From: Oscarella lobularis
Lineage: Eukaryota; Porifera; Homoscleromorpha; Homosclerophorida; Oscarellidae
NCBI RefSeq assembly: GCF_947507565.1
Contig: NC_089176.1
Coordinates: forward strand, 3,162,001-3,226,000
Direction of reading: 5' to 3'
Length of the DNA: 64,000 nt
Positions 46,601-59,794 of the stretch are shown piece by piece; within the stretch, counting starts at the first letter, position 1, and each line of letters begins with the position of its first letter. Under the pieces are notes generated by a model. That model did no database searches and had not been told where the DNA came from. It saw only the letters and a list, made by a program, of their open reading frames with translations. The position numbers were made by a program, and so were the translations under genes.

Positions 46601-49600
46601 CGCCTACGAGTTCAAGGCTCGCGATCAATGGCTCTTCGACTTTCCGGCTCAGATCGCTCTGACGACGACGCAGATTTGGTGGACGACCGAAGTCAATATC
46701 GCCTTCAGTCGACTCGAAGAGGGCTACGAGAACGCGCTCAAGGACTATTACAAGAAGCAGATGAATCAGTTGACGGCGTTGATTAATATGCTCGTCGGCG
46801 ACCTGACGAAAGGCAATCGACAGAAAATCATGACGATTTGTACTATCGACGTCCACGCTCGCGATGTCGTCAATAAGATGGTCAATCAGAAGGTGGAAAA
46901 TGCGCAGGCGTTCATGTGGCTGAGTCAATTGCGCCATCGGTACGACGAGACGCAAAAGCACTGTTTCGCCAATATCTGCGATGCTCAGTTCAAATACTCG
47001 TACGAGTATCTCGGGAATACGGCTCGTCTCGTCATCACGCCGCTCACGGATCGCTGCTACATCACTCTGACTCAATCTCTTCACTTGACAATGAGCGGCG
47101 CTCCGGCTGGACCGGCCGGAACGGGTAAAACGGAAACGACGAAAGACTTGGGTCGCGCTCTGGGCATCATGGTCTACGTATTCAACTGTTCGGAGCAAAT
47201 GGACTACAAATCAATTGGTAACATCTACAAGGGACTGTCGCAGACTGGCGCTTGGGGATGCTTCGACGAATTCAATCGGATCTCGGTCGAGGTCCTCTCC
47301 GTCGTTGCCGTGCAAGTGAAGACAATTCAGGACGCTATACGAGACAAGAAAAAACGATTTCTCTTTCAAGGAGAAGATATCAGTCTCAATCCGACGGTCG
47401 GATTATTTATTACGATGAATCCCGGCTATGCGGGTCGCACGGAATTGCCGGAGAATTTGAAGGCGCTCTTTCGTCCGTGTGCGATGGTCGTTCCGGATTT
47501 CGAATTGATTTGCGAAATCATGTTGGTCGCCGAAGGCTTTCTCAACGCTCGTCTCCTCGCGAGAAAATTCATCACTCTCTACACTCTGTGTCGAGAGCTG
47601 CTATCGAAGCAGGATCACTACGACTGGGGTTTGCGAGCAATTAAATCCGTACTCGTCGTAGCGGGGTCCCTAAAACGAGGCGACAAGGGCCGTCCCGAAG
47701 ATCAAGTATTGATGCGAGCACTTCGCGATTTCAACCTGCCGAAAATCGTCACCGACGACGTGCCGGTTTTCATGGGTCTCATCGGCGATCTCTTTCCCGC
47801 GTTGGACGTTCCGCGAAAGCGCGACATGGACTTCGAGGCAATCGTACGGAAATCGGCGCAGGACTTGAATCTCCAACCGGAGGACAACTTTGTCCTAAAA
47901 GTCGTCCAACTCGAAGAACTCCTCGAGGTGCGTCACTCGGTTTTCGTCATCGGCGCCGCCGGCACGGGCAAGACGCAGGTCATCAAGACGCTCAATAAAA
48001 CGTACGTCCATCAGAAACGACGTCCGCACATGTGCGACATGAACCCGAAAGCAGTCACGTCGGACGAACTGTTCGGCTGCATCAATCCGTCAACGCGCGA
48101 ATGGAAGGACGGCCTTTTCTCGACGACGATGCGGGACCTGTGCAACATCGCCAACGACAGCCCGAAGTGGATTGTTCTCGACGGCGACATCGATCCGATG
48201 TGGATCGAATCGCTCAATACGGTAATGGACGACAATAAAGTATTGACGTTGGCGAGCAACGAGAGAATTCCGCTCAATCCGACCATGAGGCTTGTCTTCG
48301 AGATCGGTCACTTGAAGACCGCGACGCCGGCGACCGTTTCGCGTGCCGGAATTCTTTTCATGAATTACGCCGACGTCGGCTGGAATCCGTAAGTGTACGG
48401 AAGGAGAGAAAGAGGTGCTGTCTTATTCTCCTTTCTAGCTACGTTTCGAGTTGGATTGATAAGAGGGACGTTCAGTCCGAGAAGGCCAATTTGATTATTT
48501 TTGTCGACAAGTACGTTCCGACGTGCCTCGACGTGCTGCGAAGTCGTTTCAAGAAAATTACGCCCGTGACCGACTTCAGTATGGTCCAGACGCTTTGCCA
48601 TTTGCTAGAGTGCCTTTTGACGCCTGAAAATACGCCGCCGGACTCGCCGAAAGAATGGTACGAGCTCTATTTTGTCTACGCGGCGATATGGGCTTTTGGC
48701 GGTGCGATGTTCCAAGATCAGGTAATAAAAAACGCAGAAAAAATGAATATTTGTAATTAAAAATTTTCTTCTATCTGCAGCTGGTCGATTACCGGGTCGA
48801 GTTTAGCAAGTGGTGGGTGACCGAATTCAAAACGATCAAATTTCCATCGCAGGGAACCGTTTTCGACTACTTCGTCGACAACGAAACAAAGAAATTCTCC
48901 TTGTGGACAGAAAAAATTCGAAAATTCGAATTTGATCCAGACATGCCCTTGCAGGTACAATATCAGTGTACCGATAATATTCGTTTTTAATCTTCGCTTT
49001 AGTCCGTTCTCGTGCACACGGCAGAAACGATTCGCCTTCGCTACTTCATGGACCTCCTCATGGCAAATAGTCGTCCCGTCATGTTGGTTGGCAGCGCGGG
49101 CAGCGGCAAGACGGTGATGATCGGCGACAAGTTGAACGGTCTCGGCGACGACTTTCTCGTCGCGACAATTCCGTTCAACAACTACACGACGTCGGCGATG
49201 CTTCAGAACGTCATGGAAAAGCCGCTCGAGAAGAAGGCCGGACGAAACTACGGTCCGCCTGGCACGAAGAAGTTGATCTACTTCATCGACGATATGAACA
49301 TGCCGGCTGTCGACGACTACGGTACCGTGTCGCCGCACACGCTCATTCGTCAGCACTTGGACTATCGGCACTGGTACGACCGTCAGAAGTTGACGTTGAA
49401 GGAGGTACACAACGTGCAGTACGTCGCTTGTATGAATCCGACGGCGGGAAGTTTCACCATCAATCCGCGTCTCCAGCGTCACTTCAGCGTGTTCGCCGTC
49501 AGTTTCCCCGGCAAAGAGGCGCTGCATACGATCTACTCGAGCATCTTGAGCGGTCATCTCAAGAACATTCACGCGTCGAAGAGCGTCTTGAAAGCCGGCG

Positions 49601-52600
49601 ATTCGATCGTCGACTCGGCGCTTCAGCTACACGCGAAAGTGGCGAGCACGTTCCTGCCGACGGCCATCAAGTTTCACTACATTTTCAATTTGCGCGATTT
49701 GTCGAACATCTTTCAAGGAATTCTCTTCACGACGAGCGAGTGCGTCAAACAGCCGAGCGATCTCGTTCGACTGTGGCTCCACGAGTCGAGTCGCGTCTAT
49801 CGCGACAAGTTGATCGAGGATAAGGACATGGAGGCGTATGATAAACTTCAGATGGGCGTAGCGAAGAAAAAATTTGACGTATGAGGGAGAGAAAGAGTGA
49901 AACGTTGCATTATTGTGCTCTCTAGGATTTAAGCGAGGAAACGTTGGCCAGCGATCCGCTGATATTCTGCCACTTTGCCTCTGGCATCGGCGAGGGAAAA
50001 TATTTGCCTGTGACCGGGTGGGATCCGCTGAAGAAGACATTGGAAGAGGCGTTGGAGAATTACAACGAAGTGAACGCCGCCATGAATTTGGTTCTTTTCG
50101 AAGACGCCATCGTGCACATGTAAGCAACAAAAAGAATAAAGAAATTTTTGAAAATGATTTTTCTAAATTTAGCTGTCGCATCAATCGCATCTTGGAGTCG
50201 CCTCGCGGCAACGCTCTCCTCGTCGGCGTCGGCGGATCGGGCAAGCAGAGTCTGACGAGGCTGGCCGCTTTTGTGAGCAACTTGGAAATATTTCAAATAA
50301 CTCTTCGTAAAGGCTACAGCGCGGCAGATCTCAAAGTAAACAGAATTATCTTTGACTACATTTTCTATTGATTTCTCTTTGTTCTAAAATTAGCTTGACT
50401 TGGCTCAGCTCTATCTCAAGGCCGGTGTAAAGAACATCGGGACCGTCTTCATGCTAACCGATGCGCAGATTCCCGATGAAAAATTTCTAGTATTAATCAA
50501 CGACCTGCTCGCATCCGGCGAAATTCCTGATTTATTTGCCGACGATGAAATGGAGAACGTGATCGGTGCAATGCGCGGTGAAGTTCGAGGCTTCGGTCTG
50601 CAGGACACGCGAGAAAACTGTTGGAAATTTTTCATTGAGAGGGTCAGGCGACAACTCAAAGTACGGTGACGTTTTGTACGGGATGTACGCTTTTTTAATT
50701 CTGGAACTTCAGGTCGTGCTGTGTTTTTCACCGGTCGGTTCCGCTTTGCGCGTGCGAGGTCGAAAGTTTCCCGCTGTCGTCAGCTGCACGTGCATTGACT
50801 GGTTTCACGAGTGGCCCGAAGCCGCTATGCAGTCCGTTGCGCGGCGATTTCTCAGCGAAGACGAGCTTGTTCCGGTACACGAGCACGTTCTCTTCGTATA
50901 CGTGATATCCTAAGCGTCTGTTTAGGAAAGTCTGCGAAATTCGATAAGTCAGTTCATGGCCCATGCGCACATGAGTGTCAACGAGATCAGTAAGAAATAT
51001 CTTGCGAACGAGCGAAGATATAACTATACGACTCCGAAGAGTTTCTTGGAACAGGTAAGGAGGACCGTGCGAAGAGACGCTACAAATAAGCGCTGTGTAT
51101 TTTATCAGATAAAACTGTATCAGACACTGCTGAAAAAGAAGGCACTCGAATTGCAGCAGAAGATGGAACGTCTCGAGAACGGTTTGACAAAACTTCAAAA
51201 CACGGCGTCGCAGGTGGACGACTTGAAGGCGAAGCTGGCGGCACAAGAAGTCGAGCTCAAGCAGAAGAACGAGGACGCCGACAAGCTGATTCAAATCGTC
51301 GGCGTCGAGACGGAGAAAGTGAGCAAAGAGAAGGAAATCGCCGACGCCGAGGAGCTGAAGGTAGCAAAAATCAACAAGGACGTCACGGAAAAACAGAGGT
51401 CGTGCGAAAAGGACTTGGCCAAAGCAGAGCCGGCTCTAAAAGCGGCCGTCGAAGCGTTGAACACGCTGAACAAGACGAATTTGACCGAATTGAAGTCGTT
51501 CGGTCAGCCTCCGCCGGCCGTTTCGAACGTAACGGCCGCCGTGATGGTGCTTCTCGCTCCGGCGAATAAGATACCGAAAGATCGAAGTTGGAAAGCGGCG
51601 AAAGTGATGATGGGCAAAGTCGACTCGTTCTTGGACTCGCTGATCAATTTCGACAAGGAGAACATTCACGAGTCGAATTTGAAAGCTATTCATCCGTATC
51701 TAGACGATCCGAATTTCACTGCCGACTTCATTCGAGCCAAGTCGTTCGCCGCAGCCGGTTTGTGCGCTTGGGTGTGCAACATCGTCATGTTCTACCACGT
51801 CTATTGCGACGTCGAACCGAAGCGTCAAGCGCTCGCCGCCGCCAATGCCGAACTTCAGGCGGCGCAAGAAAAGTTGACCTCAATCAAGGCGAAGATCAAG
51901 CAATTGGACGAGAATTTGGCAGAACTGACGGCACAGTTCGAAAAAGCGACAGCGGAGAAGTTAAAATGTCAACAAGAAGCCGAATCGACGGCGCTGACTA
52001 TCTCGCTAGCAAATCGTCTCGTGAACGGGCTCGCTTCGGAAAACGTTCGCTGGGCGGAATCGGTGCAGGGATTCAAGGAAGCGGAGAAGACGCTACCGGG
52101 CGACGTTCTTCTCATCACGGCCTTCGTCTCCTACGTCGGCTGCTTCGGCAAACGCTATCGACTCGAACTGATGGACGAGAAGTGGCAGACGTATCTCAAG
52201 GGACTGGCTGATCCTATTCCGATTACGGAAGGCCTCGATCCGCTTTCGCTTCTCACCGACGACGCGACGATCGCCGGTTGGCAGAACGAGGGATTGCCGA
52301 GCGATCGCATGTCGACGGAAAATGCGACGATTTTGAGAAATTGCGAACGATGGCCGTTGATGATCGATCCGCAACTTCAGGGCATCAAGTGGATCAAGAA
52401 TCGCGAGGGAAGCGAATTGCGCGTCGTTCGACTCGGACAACGAGGCTATTTGGATACGATCGAACGAGCCGTGTCGAACGGTGAGTGCGTGCTGATCGAA
52501 AATATTGGCGAGTCGATGGATCCCGTGCTGGATCCGCTTCTCGGTCGCAATACGATTAAGAAGGGTCGGTTTATCAAAATCGGCGACAAGGAAGTCGAGT

Positions 52601-55600
52601 ACAATCCGAATTTTCGGCTCATTCTTCACACGAAACTCGCCAATCCGCACTACAAACCCGAAATGCAAGCTCAAACGACGCTGATCAACTTCACCGTCAC
52701 AGTCGACGGTCTTGAGGATCAACTTCTCGCCGACGTCGTCGCCTGGGAACGTCCCGACTTGGAGGAGACCAAGGCAAACCTCACGCGTCAACAGAACGAG
52801 TTTAAGATCACGCTGAAAGAGCTGGAAGACTCGCTCTTAGCTCGACTGTCGGCAGCCGGCGGAAATTTTCTCGGCGATACGGCACTGGTCGAAAATCTCG
52901 AAACGACGAAGAAAACGGCAGCCGAAATCGAAGTTCAAGTAGCCGAAGCTAAAGTGACCGAAGAGAAAATCAATACGGCGAGAGAGAACTATCGTCCGGC
53001 GTCGGCACGTGCCGCCTTACTCTATTTCATCCTCAACGACTTGAACAAGATCAATCCGATCTATCAGTTCTCGCTCAAGGCCTTCAACGTCGTCTTCATG
53101 AAAGCCGTCGAACGAGCCGATCCCGCCGACGACGTTCAACAGCGCGTCAATAACCTCATTGCCTGCATTACCTATTCCGTATTTGTCTACACGACTCGCG
53201 GTCTCTTCGAACGAGACAAGCTCATCTTCACCGCTCAAGTCGCCTTTCAGATTCTTCTCAAGAAAAAGGACATCAATCCCATCGAACTCGACTTTCTTCT
53301 TCGATTTCCCGCTCAGCCGAACGTCACGTCGCCGGTGGACTTTCTGAGCAATCAGTCGTGGGGCGGCATCAAGGCTCTCTCGACGATGGAGGAGTTTCGC
53401 AATCTCGATCGCGACATCGAAGGATCGGCGAAACGCTGGAAGAAGTTCGTCGAGCACGAATGTCCCGAAACGGAGAAATTTCCGCAAGAGTGGAAGAACA
53501 AGACGTCGCTTCAGAAACTGTGCATGATGAGAGCGCTGAGACCGGACCGCATGGTCTACGCCGTCAGGTAACAGCGAAACTCTTCGTACTCTATATCGTT
53601 TTTGCCTATATAGGCTTTTTGTCGAGGAGAAACTGGGCACGAAATACGTCGAAAACAGATCGATGGAATTTGCCAAATCGTACGAAGAAAGCGGACCGGC
53701 GACGCCGATGTTCTTCGTCCTCTCGCCCGGTGTCGATCCGTTGAAGGACGTCGAAGCGCTGGGCCAGAAGATGGGCTTCACGTTCGACAATCAAAACTTC
53801 TACAACATCTCCCTCGGTCAGGGCCAAGAAGTCGTCGCCGAACGGGCGTTGGATCGCGCGGCGAAGGAAGGTCACTGGGTCATCTTGCAGAACATTCATC
53901 TCGTCGCCAAGTGGCTGTCGACGTTGGAGAAGAAATTGGAGGCGTACAGCGAGGGCAGCAACGAGTCGTATCGCGTCTATATCAGCGCCGAGCCGGCGTC
54001 GACTCGCGCGTCGCACATCATTCCGCAGGGAATATTGGAGTCGTCGATCAAAATTACGAACGAGCCGCCGACCGGTATGAAAGCGAATCTGCACAAAGCG
54101 CTAGGCTATTTCAATCAGGCAAGATATCTGTCTTATTTTATTCTTGTACGATTAATCGTTTCCGTGATGCTAGGATACACTGGAGCGGAGCGCCCGAGAA
54201 ACGGAATTCAAGGGGATTCTGAACGCGCTCTGCTATTTTCACGCTGTCGTGTCGGAGCGTCGTAAATTTGGTCCACAGGGATGGAATCGTCCCTATCCGT
54301 TCAACATTGGAGATTTGACGATAAGCGTCGACGTGCTGTACAACTATCTCGAGGGAAGTGCTAAAGTTCCATGGGAAGATCTGCGTTATCTGTTCGGAGA
54401 GATCATGTACGGCGGTCACATTACTGACGATTGGGACAGGCGACTTTGCCGAACGTATCTGGAGGAGTACGTTCGACCTGAAGTGGTACGTCGAGTTAAT
54501 TGAAAACGACAATTCCCAATAATACGATTATTCCTGTGTAGCTTGAACGAGAAGCGACATTGGCTCCGAACTATCCGTGTCCTCCCAATTCGGACTACGA
54601 CGCTTATCACAATTACATCGACGAGGAATTACCGCCGGAAAGTCCGTACCTTTACGGTCTCCACCCGAATGCTGAGATTGGGTTCTTGACGACGACGTCG
54701 GAGAATTTGTTTCGCACGGTGCTCGAAATGCAGCCGAGAGATTCGTCCGGCGAAGGCAGCGGTGGAACGACCCGCGAAGAGAAGGTGCAAAAGAGCTGGA
54801 GCATCATTGGTTGACGACTTATTTATTTTCGTTTTTTTTTAAGGTCAAGGGCATATTGGACGATATCTTGGACAAGCTGCCCGATCATTTCAACGTCCCC
54901 GAGCTGATGGCTCGAGCGGAAGAGAAGACGCCGTACGTGGTCGTCGCTTTTCAGGAATGTGAACGAATGAATATGCTCACGTCTGAGATTAGACGCTCCC
55001 TTCGAGAACTAGACCTTGGACTCAAGGTGCGTCATATAAACGTACTCCGTTATCGGTCGTGGAATGTTTGATCATTTTAGGGCGAGTTGACGATTACTGC
55101 GGATATGGAGAAGCTTCAGAATTCGCTTTTCCTCGACGACGTGCCGGATTCGTGGAACAAGAAAGCGTATCCGTCTCTCAACGGCCTTTCTGCGTGGTAC
55201 GCCGATCTCCTGCTTCGCATCAAGGAGCTCGAGAACTGGGTAGCCGACTTTCAAATGCCGACCGCCATCTGGTTGGCCGGATTTTTCAATCCGCAGTCGT
55301 TTCTCACGGCTATCATGCAGTCCATGGCTCGCAAGAACGGCTGGCCTTTGGACAAGATGTGTCTCCAGTGCGACGTGACGAAGAAGTGGCGCGAGGATTT
55401 TACGAGTCCGCCGCGAGAGGGAGCCTACGTTCACGGTCTGTTCATGGAGGGTGCGAGATGGGACACGCAGTCGGGCATGATCCAGGAAGCTCGACTGAAG
55501 GAATTGACCCCCTCCGTTCCGGTCATCTTCATTCGAGCCATTCCCGTCGATAAGCAGGAGACGAAGAACGTGTACGAATGTCCCGTGTACAAAACGAGGC

Positions 55601-55698
55601 AGCGCGGGCCGACGTTCGTGTGGACGTTCAATTTGAGAACGAAGGACAAGCCGTCGAAGTGGGCCATTGCTGGCGTCGCTCTCCTTCTCAGCGTCTAG
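40635..55698 (+). CDS. Axonemal dynein heavy chain, outer-arm beta type (DNAH9/11/17-like)
   Basis: Complete gene of about 27 exons and roughly 4,400 codons, normal for the family. Landmarks: start at 40635; N-terminal DHC_N1 region with [17 protein letters not shown] and [12 protein letters not shown]; linker; AAA1 P-loop GPAGTGKTE (about 47110) with [11 protein letters not shown]2 GAAGTGKTQ (about 47955); AAA3 GSAGSGKTV (about 49095); AAA4 GVGGSGKQS (about 50225); coiled-coil stalk and microtubule-binding domain (about 51110-52050); AAA5/6; and C-terminal domain ending [12 protein letters not shown]. The longest exons are 45195-48388 and 51109-53567. The intron at 54119-54173 has a GC donor (CAG before GCAAGA). 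It drives ciliary or flagellar beating, here presumably of choanocyte or epithelial cilia. All four AAA1-4 ATP sites look intact. Confidence 0.95.
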
Positions 55699-55930
55699 TA
55701 CTGGCGTTCGTCTAAAACTTTGTCACTGACCGGTCTATACTTACACTTCTACCAATAATAATCTTTCCACTACAGCTGTTTACGCAGTTCTTCTCCTTCA
55801 ATCGTTATTTTTCTGTGATACTTTCAGATTTTCCTGAACCCCAATGGCGCCAATCAAGGACCCCCATTGACAACGCATTAGCGTACGTGTATCCATGCGA
55901 GGGCAGAACCGACAACACAACAACTGAGCA

Positions 55931-58900
55931 ATGATGAAGATGTTTTGTTCCCTAGCTCTTGTTTTCTCGTACATCGTCGTCGTTGCCGTCGCGGAGATTC
56001 CCGATAGCACAAACATTGACGTTTGGGACTGTCTCGCCTCACCTCGACAGCGTTGGTAAGCCGAAGAATGCTATTGAACGAAATGAGACATGTTCTGTCA
56101 GGCAAATGATGAAGGACAAGACTGTTCGACTTCAGGCCAATACTAGCCAGTGTCTTGATATTGAACTGTACGGAACGAGTGACGGATCAAATATTTGGTG
56201 AGTCGGAAGTTGAGATTGCGACAGAAAGACGCTTACTGCCGTCGTTTTATTTTTTATTAGGCTATCGAGCTGCCATACGGACGACACATTACCGGCACAC
56301 CAGAATCAGGAGTGGATCTTTAATTCCAACAAGACCATTACGAGCACGCTCTCAGGAAAATGTCTCGACGTCGCCAATTCGGGTTTTAAAATAGTATGCC
56401 TACAGTTCGTTTATTAACAATGCTATTGGGTAGGAAAGGTTAGCGGTACCAATGTGCAGCTTTGGACGTGCACGGGATCGGCTAGTCAACAGTGGACATT
56501 CAATGCAACGAGTGGAGCAATACAAAATGCTATGAATGGACTTTGCATTGATGCTGGCAGCACTGCATCTTGTCAGGTACGTACGGTACATTAATTAAAC
56601 AGATCAATATTAATATTTGAATATTTGTTAAGATGTCGCCGTGGAGTGGTTACCCGTACTGCGATTCAAAGCGATCGGCAGACGACAGAGCTAAAGATCT
56701 TATATCAAGACTGACTCTTCCTGAGAAGGTGAAGAGCTTGAACATATTAGCTGTTCGTGAGGCTCTCTCTCTGTAGGTCTCTCTGATGGAGAACGACAAC
56801 GGAGGCGTGCCGCGTTTGGCTGTTCCGCCCATTGCCCACACAGAGTGTACTCACGGCACATTGAACTCGGCTGGTTATGAGACGACTCTTTTTCCTCAAG
56901 CAATTACCGTTGCTCGAAGGCAAGGAGAAGATCCGACTATGAGCGTGTCCCGGAAATTTTGTTTTCTTATAGTTTTGATCGTGACCTGCTTCATATGGAG
57001 GCTCGTGCCATAGCTGACGAAGTTCGCGGAAAGCACAATGACGGCGCAAAAAATGGCAAGACGTCATATCCTTTTGGCTTGATATGCTGGGCGCCCGTCG
57101 TCAATCTGTGCAGAGATCGTAAGCCCAATTTTACTGTAGGTGTTTCATTATATGCATGTGTACGCAGCGCGTTGGGGGCGCTGTCAGGAGGGCTACGGCG
57201 AAGATCCATACCTTCAGGCCGAATTGTCGGCTCAGTACGTGGACGGTCTTCAAAACGGACCTGACAAGAATCACATTGAAGCTGTGGTGCGTAAAATATC
57301 GTTCAAATACTGCCAGTACAGTATTTTCCTAGTAATACGGTATCTTCAGGCAACGTGCAAGCACTTTGACGTGCACACGGGTCCAGAAAATATTCCATCA
57401 AGTCGATTCGACTTTGATTCAATTGTCACGTACAGAGACTGGGTTGAATCATTTCAGCCAGCTTTCAAGTAAAGTAGCGACGAAGCTAGTTTTTTCGCTA
57501 TAAGCTATTTTATTTAGGGGATGTGGCGATGCCGGTGCACTGTCGTACATGTGCAGCTACAACAGTGTATGTACGAATGAGAAGTAACAGAAAGTCGTCA
57601 ATGACATTTTAGATCAATGGGGTTCCTGCTTGTGCCAACCGAGAGCTGCTGACTGACTTGCTGCGGGACAGGTGGAATTTCACCGGTTTTGTCGTCTCTG
57701 ATTGTGGTGGGTTTCTTATTTCCCTGTTAAAGCAATAAAATGGCAATGTTTTATCTAGGAGCGTTAGGAAATGTCTACAGCCGACATCATTTTGCCGGAT
57801 CTGAGATGGAAGCTGCCGAGTTCAGTTTGAAAGCGGGCTGTGATTGGAACTGTGGTAAGTATTTTTGCGCTTGCTGACAGTCTGTCTTATAAAAAATGCG
57901 AATGAAGTGCATGTTGTAACCGTCTTTTATAGGGGGCACTTTCCGCCAGCTACAGGCGGCCGTCGAAGGGGGCTACGTTCCTGAAGAGTACCTTGACGTA
58001 GCACTAGTTCGGCAAGCTCGAGTTTGGGCAATGCTTGGCTTCTTTGACGATCCCAGTACTGTTATGTACAACAAGTAAGCCTTGTCATTATTACCGGCAA
58101 AATTTTACAAAATTTTTTATTGCTGCCAAGTCTAACTTTATCTGTTGTGGATGAACACAAAGATCTCTCTTTACTCGGAGGTACAGAATAGTGCAATTTT
58201 TAAAATTATATTTATACCTTTTTATTGTTAGCAATGGAGTCAATCGTTCTGTTGGAAAATCGAAATTCTCTTCTTCCACTTGATATGTCCAAATACTCGA
58301 AAATTGCTCTCGTTGGTCCTTGTGCTAATGATACGACGTGCCCAAGAGGTATTGATAGCAGATCAACACTGGCAACGAGAGTAATTAATTGATGGTTTAT
58401 AAGGCGACTATGATCCAAATCCCAAGTACACGGTGACACCGCTTCAGGCATTGAGCAATCACAGCACTAGTTCCGTGAAGGTACGGCTAGCTTAGACGAT
58501 TATCAGACTAAATGATTAGTATCTGTTTGTTGGGCACAGATCAATTTCGCCCCTGGCTGCAAAGACGTCAACTGCGCGGACACATCGATGTTCACCGATG
58601 CCATTAATATGGGAAAGGCGTCCGATTTGATCATTTACGTTGGAGGCATAAGCAAGAGCATTGAAGGCGAAGGGCACGATCGATCCGACATTGCTTTGCC
58701 TAAAAACCAGGAGCAACTCGTTCAAAAGTAGGCTAGCACTTTGGTACATGGCAGAAGGAGAACTATTCTCTATCTGTAGGCTGAAGGGCGTCGGAAAACC
58801 TCTCGTTGTCGTGCTTATGCACGGGGCTCCGGCCATCTCAAACGTCACGTTTTCGAGTGCAGATGCTCTTATTAGCACCGGCTACGGCGGACAAGGTCAG

Positions 58901-59684
58901 GTGGAATCTGTTAGCTTTTGCGATTCCACAAATGCTGGAGTTTTTTCTTCCCCAGAGGTCGGAAACGCCCTTTTCAACGTTCTGACCGGCGCCCACAATC
59001 CGGCGGGCCGTCTGTCGGTGACGTGGTACACGGGAAACGATCAGTTGCCCAGCATGACCGATTACAATATGACGTCGACGCCCGGGCGAACGTATCGCTA
59101 CTTGACGACGCCGCCGCTCTATCGATTCGGCTACGGTTTGTCGTACACTCAATTTTCGTACGCAAACTTGACTATCAGCCCGACAACAATCAAACCGTGC
59201 CAGTCAGTCACCATTAGCGTTGCTGTGAAGAATGCAGGCAAGATGAAAGGAGATGAAGTGGTTCAGGTTTATCTTGAATACAAGGTGAAAAAAGAAATCA
59301 CATTTGGGAGGGACCAATCTTCGCGTGAGATTTTAATATTTGGAGTTTTTTCGACCGTAGAATGCAACGGTTCCTGTTGCTAATATCAAACTCGTTGGCT
59401 TCGATCGTCTTAAAGGACTTAGCGCGGGCGCAAGTCAGACAGCAAACATCCAAATTGCTCCAACTCAAATGACAGTGATTTAGCAACTAAGATTGTCAGT
59501 AAAAATGATTGCAAAGTTTTTGTAGGTGACCGAAAGTGTAGAATATTCCGAAATTATTGAACCGGGAGGCTACACCCTTCACGTCGGCGGTCATCAGCCG
59601 TCAGACGACAAGGCACCGGGAAGCGTTCTAACGGGCATGTTTACCGTGGAAGGCAATCCCACTCCACTGTCGTCGTGCAAGTGA
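55931..59684 (+). CDS. GH3 beta-xylosidase/glucosidase with N-terminal ricin-type lectin domain, gene 1
   Basis: About 21 exons. Start at 55931 gives a signal peptide (MMKMFCSLALVFSYIVVVAV). Residues ~25-165 are a ricin-B-like beta-trefoil: CLDIELYG, CLDVANSG, CIDAG and Gln-x-Trp repeats. The GH3 N-terminal barrel follows (HTECTHG, ATCKHFDVH, ENIPSSRFDF, nucleophile region GFVVSDCG), then the GH3 C-terminal domain (LLENRNSLLPL, GPCAND, GEGHDRSDIALP) and a fibronectin-III-like end (GKMKGDEVVQVYLEY). This resembles plant and fungal beta-xylosidases more than bacterial BglX. The intron at 56920-56972 has a GC donor. Predicted to release xylose or glucose from short oligosaccharides, complementing the GH10 xylanase. 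Its tandem sister starts 110 bp downstream. Confidence 0.92.
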
Positions 59685-59794
59685 ACGTGCAATGCGTTTT
59701 CGTTTTTTTAAGCAGGTTTTTATTTTTGTTATGTTTGGACGGTTGTGCTTTTCTCACGTGTGCTTTGGTGTAGGAGTTGAGGTGCGAACTACTC

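Noticed and set aside
54785-54814. Extending the dynein exon ending at 54784 to include VQKSWSIIG.
   Set aside because: Splicing after GAG AAG gives the family sequence [12 protein letters not shown]; the longer reading meets a stop and lacks homology.
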